Source: JBOHNM01 sp050730675
Lineage (GTDB): Bacteria > Planctomycetota > Phycisphaerae > Phycisphaerales > UBA1924
Reading direction: 5' to 3'
Length of the DNA stretch: 21,384 bases
Assembly (NCBI GenBank): GCA_050730675.1
Contig: JBOHNM010000064.1
Coordinates: 1-21,384 of the forward strand
Below the pieces are notes generated by a model. That model saw only the letters and a program-made list of their open reading frames with translations. It was not told the origin of the DNA and searched no databases. Of this stretch, positions 16,300 to 21,384 are shown piece by piece (the first letter of the stretch is position 1; each line of letters starts with the position of its first letter). The translations under genes were made by a program, and so were the position numbers.

Positions 16300-18960
16300 C
16301 TACTTCGGTGCGGGCGCGGCGACGGGCACGTACTTCGCCGCCTCGTCCGGCTTCCCCATCTTCGTGTACAGGTCATTCAGGCTCTTGACCGACTGCTTGG
16401 CCTGCGCGTGGCCGGGGCCAAGCTTGGCCACCAGCACACGGTTGGATTCCAGCAGCTCCTTCTCCGCTTCTTCAAGTCGGTTCAATGCACCCAGGCACCG
16501 CCCCAGGTTCCCCCGGAACGCGCCGGTGATCCAGTGCTCCACCCCGATCACTTCCTCAGCCCCCCCCACCGCCCGCTGGAACATCGGCAGCGCCTCGTCC
16601 GGCCGTCCCGCCTTCTGCAGGCCCAGCCCAAGGTTGTTGACGGTGATCAGCGTGTCGTTCGCCTTCGGCCCCAGCTTCCGCTCGCGCCGCGCCAGCAGCT
16701 CGCGCTGCATCTCGATCGACTGCTCCGGCTTGCCGCGGAACGCCAGCAGCGTCGCCAGGTTGCTCATCGAGATCATCGTGTTGGGATGGTCGGGCCCCAG
16801 CACCTTGGTCCGCAGGTCCACCACCAGGCGGTTCATTTCCTCGGCCTCTTCCAGGCGGTCGGCGTCCTGCAAGGCCTTGGCATAATTGTTGAGAATGGTG
16901 AGCGTCGTCGGATGCTCCGGGCCCAGCCCGGCACGGGCCGCGACCAGCAGTTCGGCGTACATCGGCAGCGCATCGTCAAACCGCTGACGGTCGGCGAGGA
17001 ACTTGGCAAGGTTGGTCCGCGTGGTGATCGTCTCGGGGTGACTCGGCCCCAGCAGCCGGTCGCGCCCGGCCGCCGACGCTCGGTAGAGCCGCTCCGCCTC
17101 GCCCCAGTTCCCGCGCTGGTGCAGCAGCGAGGCGAGGTTGTTCATGAGCTGCAGGGCAAAGGCGTGGTCAGTCCCCGCGCTCGCAGCAATACGCTCCAGC
17201 TCCGCCCGGTAGAGCTGCTCGGCCTCGTCGAGCTTGCTCTGATGCCGCAGCGTGATGGCGAGCGAGTTGGCGATCTGCGCAGCGGTCACGATGTTGTCGC
17301 CCGGCGCCGAACGGGCTTCTGCCAGGCCCTCGCGGAGCACCTGCTCGGACTCGTCCCACCGCCCACGCTCGTACAGCGTCATGCCCAGTCCCTGTCGCGC
17401 CCCGGAGCGGACGCGCTGCTCTGGCGTCAGGTGCGCGATCGCTCGTGCGACCGCATCGCGCTGCAATTTCTCTGCCTCGTCGTGCTTGCCCTCCTGCAGG
17501 CGAAGGTACGCCAGATTGACCAGCGATGCGACGGTATCGGGATGATCCCGGCCCAGCAGTTCGGCGCGTGATTCGGCTGCCGCCCGCAGGTGCGGGTCCG
17601 CCGCCGCATGCTGGCCGAGCGACACATACGTGTTGCCGATGGTCTGGTGCAGTGCGGCGCGGGCCTCGGGCGAGAGCCTCGTATCGCCGTCGATCTGCTT
17701 CGAGGCGCGGTCCAGCAAATCCACAACCTTGGCCTGGCGCCCGTCGGCGCTCGGGTCGGCCGCGGCCAGCATGTCCCGCAGGAACTGGTTCACCAGGTCC
17801 TTTTCCGACGCCTGGTGCTCCGCCTCGCTCCGCGCCGCCTCCACCTGAACCAGGTGCGAGCGCGACTCCGCCTCGGCGCTCAGCGCCCGTGCGTACAGCA
17901 CCGACATCGTCACCGCCACCCCGCCCACCAGCAGCAGTGCTGCGCTCACGATCGCCAGCACCGCCCGGTGCCGCCGCACCGTGTGCCGCAGCGTTGACCA
18001 CGCGCCGGTGCCCCCCGCCTGCACCGGCTCGCCCGCCAGCCACCGATTCAGATCTTGCGCCAAGTCGCCCGCGCTCTGGTACCGCAGCGCCGGTTCCTTC
18101 TCCAGGCACCGCAGGATCACGCTCTCCAGCTCTCGATCCATCCACGGTGCCGCCGTCGTCGGCCGCGCCGGCGTGAGCTTCACGATGTTGTCGAGCGTCG
18201 TCCGCAGCCCCCTCGACACCTCGTACGGGAACCGCCCCGTCAGCGTGTGGTACAGCAACACGCCCATTGCGTACACGTCCGTCCTTGCATCGATCGCGTG
18301 CGGATCGCCCCCCGCCTGCTCCGGGCTCGCCCACGCGAGCGACCCCAGAAACTGGCCCGACGTGCTGATGCTCGCCTCGAGCCCCCCACCCGACGCCGCC
18401 AGCGGCTTGGCGAGACCGAAGTCCAGCACATGCGGCAACCCATCCTCGCTCACCCGAATATTGCTTGGCTTCAGGTCGCGGTGGATCACACCACGGTGGT
18501 GCGCGTACTGCACCGCGTCGGCGATGTGCACCATCAGCCCGACCACCGACCGCGCCCCGTCGCGCCCCGCCCACCCGCGCGTGCGCACGAACTGGTCCAG
18601 AGGCTGCCCCTCGACAAACTCCATCACCAGGAACGGCCGTCCGTCATCGGTAACGCCGCTGTCGTAGACATTGACGACTCCGGGATGCCGCAGCGATGCG
18701 ACCAGGTCCACCTCTCGCTCGAAGCGCCGGCGCGAGGCGATCGCCCCCTCGCCCGATTCCAGCAGCACTTTCACCGCCACCTTGCGGTGCGTGGACTTCT
18801 GCTCCGCCGCGTACACCACCCCTTGCCCGCCGCGACGCAGCTCGCGCAGATCCTCATATCCGGAGATGTGCGGCGTCGCAGGCACCGCCACCGCTGTCCG
18901 GCGCAGCTCCGCGAGCAGGCTCGACTCGTCGTGGTACCAGGATGGGCCGGTGGTCGTCAC
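16300..18960 (-). CDS. Membrane Ser/Thr protein kinase with C-terminal TPR repeats
   Basis: An 886-residue PknB-type kinase with a GTG start 13 bp after the sigma-factor stop. The kinase domain spans about 34-310: glycine loop LRRGGQGVVY (41-50), Lys64 in VAVKV, HRDLKPSN (Asp162), DFG (180-182), SPEQ in place of APE (212-215) and DVYAMGVLLYHTLTG. All catalytic residues are present, so it should be active. A transmembrane helix lies at about 334-355 (VLAIVSAALLLVGGVAVTMS), followed by a coiled-coil-like stretch (360-390). From about 430 to 875 there are roughly ten TPR-like repeats of 42 residues of the kinesin-light-chain type (LGRDHPDTVASLVNLAYL, LGPEHPTTLTILNNYAKAL). The kinase domain should be cytoplasmic, which places the TPR region outside the membrane, where it could sense a ligand or protein. 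The tight linkage suggests it phosphorylates the sigma factor or acts with it. Confidence 0.95.
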   Translation of the reverse strand: MTTTGPSWYHDESSLLAELRRTAVAVPATPHISGYEDLRELRRGGQGVVYAAEQKSTHRKVAVKVLLESGEGAIASRRRFEREVDLVASLRHPGVVNVYDSGVTDDGRPFLVMEFVEGQPLDQFVRTRGWAGRDGARSVVGLMVHIADAVQYAHHRGVIHRDLKPSNIRVSEDGLPHVLDFGLAKPLAASGGGLEASISTSGQFLGSLAWASPEQAGGDPHAIDARTDVYAMGVLLYHTLTGRFPYEVSRGLRTTLDNIVKLTPARPTTAAPWMDRELESVILRCLEKEPALRYQSAGDLAQDLNRWLAGEPVQAGGTGAWSTLRHTVRRHRAVLAIVSAALLLVGGVAVTMSVLYARALSAEAESRSHLVQVEAARSEAEHQASEKDLVNQFLRDMLAAADPSADGRQAKVVDLLDRASKQIDGDTRLSPEARAALHQTIGNTYVSLGQHAAADPHLRAAAESRAELLGRDHPDTVASLVNLAYLRLQEGKHDEAEKLQRDAVARAIAHLTPEQRVRSGARQGLGMTLYERGRWDESEQVLREGLAEARSAPGDNIVTAAQIANSLAITLRHQSKLDEAEQLYRAELERIAASAGTDHAFALQLMNNLASLLHQRGNWGEAERLYRASAAGRDRLLGPSHPETITTRTNLAKFLADRQRFDDALPMYAELLVAARAGLGPEHPTTLTILNNYAKALQDADRLEEAEEMNRLVVDLRTKVLGPDHPNTMISMSNLATLLAFRGKPEQSIEMQRELLARRERKLGPKANDTLITVNNLGLGLQKAGRPDEALPMFQRAVGGAEEVIGVEHWITGAFRGNLGRCLGALNRLEEAEKELLESNRVLVAKLGPGHAQAKQSVKSLNDLYTKMGKPDEAAKYVPVAAPAPK

Positions 18961-18973
18961 GCTCGGTTTCCAC

Positions 18974-19600
18974 TCAGCCTTCGTCGGTCGTCTGCTGCTC
19001 GATCAGGCTCACGATCCGCTTCATGATCCGCGACTTGGCCTGATACACCTGGTCCACCGACAGCCCCAACGCCTCCGCCACCTCGCGCGCCTCGCGCCCT
19101 CGCACCGCGTACTGCTCGAATGCCGACATGTCTGCCTCGTTGAACTCGCCCGCGGCCGTTCGAAGGGCCTGTCTCAGGTGGTGCTGTCGCCATTCCGCTT
19201 CCCACTGCTGGTCGATGTCCGTGTCCGCCCCGGCGATCCGCGATTGCTCCTGCCAATCCTCTAGCGACCCCGAGGGCCGCTTCTGACACGATCGGCGGTA
19301 GATCGCGTGCAGAACAACCGTCTTCAGGTATGATCGGAACGTTCCCTTTGTGGGGTCATACCGAAATCCCGGCATGGCCTTGGTCAGCGACATCAACACG
19401 TCCTGCTGCACGTCATCAATGTCCGCGACCTGCAGGCCCTGACGCCGACAGAACGCGCGGATCAACTCCGAATAGCGATCGGAAAACTCGCGCCACGCCC
19501 CCGCGTCGCCGGTCGCGACCTTGGCCAAGAGCGTGCTGTGGGTGGCAAGCTGGGAGAACACGGGTTGAAGATATCGCGCGTTCGTCGCGTGCCGCACCAA
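18974..19600 (-). CDS. ECF-type RNA polymerase sigma factor linked to a Ser/Thr kinase
   Basis: A protein of about 208 residues with region 2 at roughly 30-105 (AWREFSDRYSELIRAFCRRQ, then DIDDVQQDVLMSLTKAMPGF and GTFRSYLKTVVLHAIYR) and region 4 at 142-197 (helix-turn-helix AREVAEALGLSVDQVYQAKS). This is the standard layout of an ECF sigma factor without extra domains. The start is uncertain: TTG at 19600 or GTG at 19597, both with a poor SD. ACAGG-GGAGAAT-CCTGT (19602-19618) forms a small inverted repeat directly before it. No anti-sigma gene is adjacent; the kinase gene follows after 13 bp in the same direction. Pairs of this type are known in planctomycetes, and phosphorylation of an ECF factor by a linked kinase has been shown elsewhere (EcfP/PknT in Vibrio). 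Its target genes are unknown; the secreted-protein genes around it are candidates. Confidence 0.93.
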   Translation of the reverse strand: MVRHATNARYLQPVFSQLATHSTLLAKVATGDAGAWREFSDRYSELIRAFCRRQGLQVADIDDVQQDVLMSLTKAMPGFRYDPTKGTFRSYLKTVVLHAIYRRSCQKRPSGSLEDWQEQSRIAGADTDIDQQWEAEWRQHHLRQALRTAAGEFNEADMSAFEQYAVRGREAREVAEALGLSVDQVYQAKSRIMKRIVSLIEQQTTDEG

Positions 19601-19738
19601 AACAGGGGAGAATCCTGTCAGATCTGGCGGACAGCCCCACTAGATCATGTAGGCTTCATCCCATAAATGTCGGGCACGCCAGATAACCGGGGAGGGGACC
19701 CGGGGCGTTGCCGCGAGCGATCCACGAAAGGACCTCCC

Positions 19739-21384
19739 ATGTTGGCGCGAAAGAGCTTGATGTCGTCCGGCATTGATTCCCGTTCTGCGGTTTTTCTGCT
19801 GGTCCTCTGCGCCGGATCGGTGACCGCCTCGAGCGCCCTCGGCCAGAGTTGGTTGAACCCCGTGAGCGGCAACTGGAGCGACGGAACCAAGTGGTCCGGC
19901 GGTGCCGCACCCAACAGCGCCGGCGCGACGGCGACGCTCGGATTGGCCGCGCCGTATACCGTGTCGCTCGGCGGCGGGTTCACCATCGGCAACCTGCTGG
20001 TCACCAACACCCAGGCCACGCTCAATATCCTGAACAACAGCACACTCGCGGCCGGGGCCGCCGCGCCGCTGGATGTCAGCGTCAATGACGGCGTCATCGT
20101 CATCAACTCCCCTGCGGCCAACAACATCACCTCGATTCAACTGAACGGAGTCCATGCTTTCACGGGTACGGGGCGCATCACGCTGCACGCGAGCAGCGCG
20201 AACATCGACACCGCCCGTTTCGTGCGCGGCGTGACCGACGCCAGAGTGATCAATGCCGCGGGTCACACCATCAACGGGAACGGGCAGTTCAACGACATCG
20301 GCGTTGACAACGCCGGCACGATCGACGCCAGTGTGACCGGGGAAGCCCTTCAGCTCTTCAACCGCCCAGTGACCAATACTGGTCTCATGACGGCCTCGGT
20401 CGGCCTGCTGAGCTTCAACGCCAGCACCGTTACCCAATCCGCGGCCGGGCTGATCAGCGCTACTGGTTCGGGCTCGGTGCAGTTCGTCAACTCTTCGCTG
20501 ACCGGCGGCACAATCTCCTCGTCCGGGGCCGGCCAGCTATTCCTCCCGGTGAGCGTTGGCGCAACGTTCAACGGCGTCACGGTCGCATCGCCGCTCAACG
20601 TGCGGAACAACTCCACGCTCGCCGTGATCGGTGCGGGCCTGGTTGTGAACGCTGAGCTCACCATCAATTCCCCCGGCGCCAACAACCTCACGAGCCTGCG
20701 CTGCGACAACGACGGCGACAACTTCCTGGCCGGCACCGGAATCATCACGCTCAACGCCAGTCCCGCCAACATCGACACTGCTCGGTTCGTGCGCGGCGCT
20801 GCCAACTCAGTCGCGGTCATCGGGGCCGGCCTGACCGTCCGCGGCTTTGGGCAATTCAACGACATCGGCATAACGAACCACGGCATCGTCAACGCCAACA
20901 TCGATGGCCGCCAGCTTCAACTGCTCGGCCGCGCAAGCACCAACAACAACCTCATGACCGCCACCAGCGGCGGCACCTTTCAGGTCAACTCCCACACCGT
21001 CACCAACACCGGCAACGGCCGCCTCGTCGCCGACGGCGTGGGCTCCACCGTCAACCTCATCAGCGCCGGCGTCGGCGGCGGCAATATCACCGCCCAGAAC
21101 GGCGGCACCGCCCAGATCGCGGTCTCCACCGGCGCCACCCTCGACGGCGTCACCCTCTCCGGCCCCTTCAACATCCTCAACAACAGCCTGCTCGCCGTCA
21201 CTGCCAACGGCATCGTCAACAACGGCGTCCTCACCGTGAACTCGCCCGGAGCAAACAACCTCACCTCCATCCAGGCCAATGCCGACAACACACCCATCGC
21301 CGGCGCCGGCACCATCGTCCTCAACGCCAGCACGGCCAACATCGACACCGCCCGGTTCACCCGCGCCAACGACACCGCCTCGTT
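19739..21384 (+). CDS. Large secreted repeat protein, C-terminus beyond the window
   Basis: The frame is open from the ATG at 19739 to the right edge (at least 548 residues). AAAGGA lies 8 nt before the ATG. The signal peptide has its hydrophobic core at residues 18-35 (AVFLLVLCAGSVTASSALGQ). After it comes SWLNPVSGNWSDGTKWSGGA with AP and a YTVSLGG strand, the usual opening of autotransporter-like or beta-helix surface proteins of planctomycetes. From residue 99 the protein is built from 191-residue repeats rich in Asn, Thr, Gly and Val, with conserved NSPxANNxTS, GTGxITLxAS and ANIDTARFxR segments. This composition suits a right-handed beta-helix. No enzymatic motif is seen. The C-terminal anchor (autotransporter barrel, PEP-CTERM or dockerin) cannot be seen here. 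It is divergent from the sigma factor gene, across 138 bp. Confidence 0.85.
   Translation, partial: MLARKSLMSSGIDSRSAVFLLVLCAGSVTASSALGQSWLNPVSGNWSDGTKWSGGAAPNSAGATATLGLAAPYTVSLGGGFTIGNLLVTNTQATLNILNNSTLAAGAAAPLDVSVNDGVIVINSPAANNITSIQLNGVHAFTGTGRITLHASSANIDTARFVRGVTDARVINAAGHTINGNGQFNDIGVDNAGTIDASVTGEALQLFNRPVTNTGLMTASVGLLSFNASTVTQSAAGLISATGSGSVQFVNSSLTGGTISSSGAGQLFLPVSVGATFNGVTVASPLNVRNNSTLAVIGAGLVVNAELTINSPGANNLTSLRCDNDGDNFLAGTGIITLNASPANIDTARFVRGAANSVAVIGAGLTVRGFGQFNDIGITNHGIVNANIDGRQLQLLGRASTNNNLMTATSGGTFQVNSHTVTNTGNGRLVADGVGSTVNLISAGVGGGNITAQNGGTAQIAVSTGATLDGVTLSGPFNILNNSLLAVTANGIVNNGVLTVNSPGANNLTSIQANADNTPIAGAGTIVLNASTANIDTARFTRANDTAS
20033..21384 (+). repeat. Tandem 573-bp coding repeat (2 full units and part of a third)
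   Basis: Units start at 20033, 20606 and 21179, marked by AACAAC(AGC/TCC). Both spacings are exactly 573 bp (191 codons). Each unit repeats the protein landmarks NNSxLA, NSPxANN, GTGxITL or GAGTIVL, and ANIDTARF. The DNA has diverged between units, but the reading length has not changed. Confidence 0.85.

Noticed and set aside
16284..16329. GTGCCCGT / ACGGGCAC inverted repeat across the convergent stop codons
   Set aside because: An 8-bp stem with a 30-nt loop and no T-run, mostly inside coding sequence. It is weak for a terminator in such GC-rich DNA.
19622..19684. ATCTGGCG / CGCCAGAT inverted repeat between the sigma factor and the repeat-protein gene
   Set aside because: Only 8 bp with a 47-nt spacer in a 138-bp gap. 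A match of this size has a fair chance of arising at random, although the position would suit an operator.
20033..21384. Repeats considered as a CRISPR array or transposon repeats
   Set aside because: The repeats are in-frame, 573 bp long and diverged at the DNA level, so they are protein-coding repeats of one gene.
1..21384. tRNA, rRNA, integrase or transposase genes
   Set aside because: No cloverleaf-like segment, rRNA-like sequence or DDE/tyrosine recombinase motif was noticed in any frame. A covariance search would be needed to exclude small RNAs.

Overview
The window is GC-rich and gene-dense. It looks like the chromosome of a planctomycete, most likely class Phycisphaerae. The main reason is that seven complete proteins end in the same C-terminal module of about 70 residues: two D-x-x-x-LGG / G-x-DG-x-(L/I)-T-x-DD repeats, each followed by a hydrophobic F-L-x-x-FF helix, usually bracketed by two cysteines. 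This is the 'GC-type dockerin' known from that class. A planctomycete-style pairing of an ECF sigma factor with a Ser/Thr kinase-TPR protein supports the assignment. The lineage is inferred from gene content; no rRNA or other marker gene is present.

Positions 1-11688 hold six minus-strand genes for secreted proteins. From right to left they are a NxxGxxAF-repeat protein, a small beta-rich protein, a HAF-repeat protein, a GH15-type glucoamylase-like enzyme, and two paralogous proteins with PPC-like repeats. The last of these runs off the left edge. All six have signal peptides, and the five complete ones carry the dockerin tag. The gap between the small protein and the HAF gene contains a sigma-70-like promoter and an intrinsic-terminator-like hairpin placed just before the HAF start codon, which suggests a regulated leader or a small RNA.

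Positions 11944-16293 are plus-strand: dihydrolipoyl dehydrogenase (the only central-metabolism gene here), then a second HAF-dockerin protein and a DNRLRE-domain dockerin protein. The HAF gene lies between two exact 18-bp direct repeats. The first repeat is the 3' end of the dehydrogenase gene, so the segment may be an insertion.

Positions 16300-19600 are a minus-strand operon: an ECF sigma factor followed 13 bp later by a membrane Ser/Thr kinase with a long TPR region. This is probably a signalling pair in which the kinase controls the sigma factor. From 19739 to the right edge runs a large secreted protein with an exact 191-codon tandem repeat, truncated by the window.

No tRNA, rRNA, CRISPR array, transposase or integrase was seen. 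The dockerin proteins probably share a sorting or anchoring partner, but no cohesin-like gene is present in the window.
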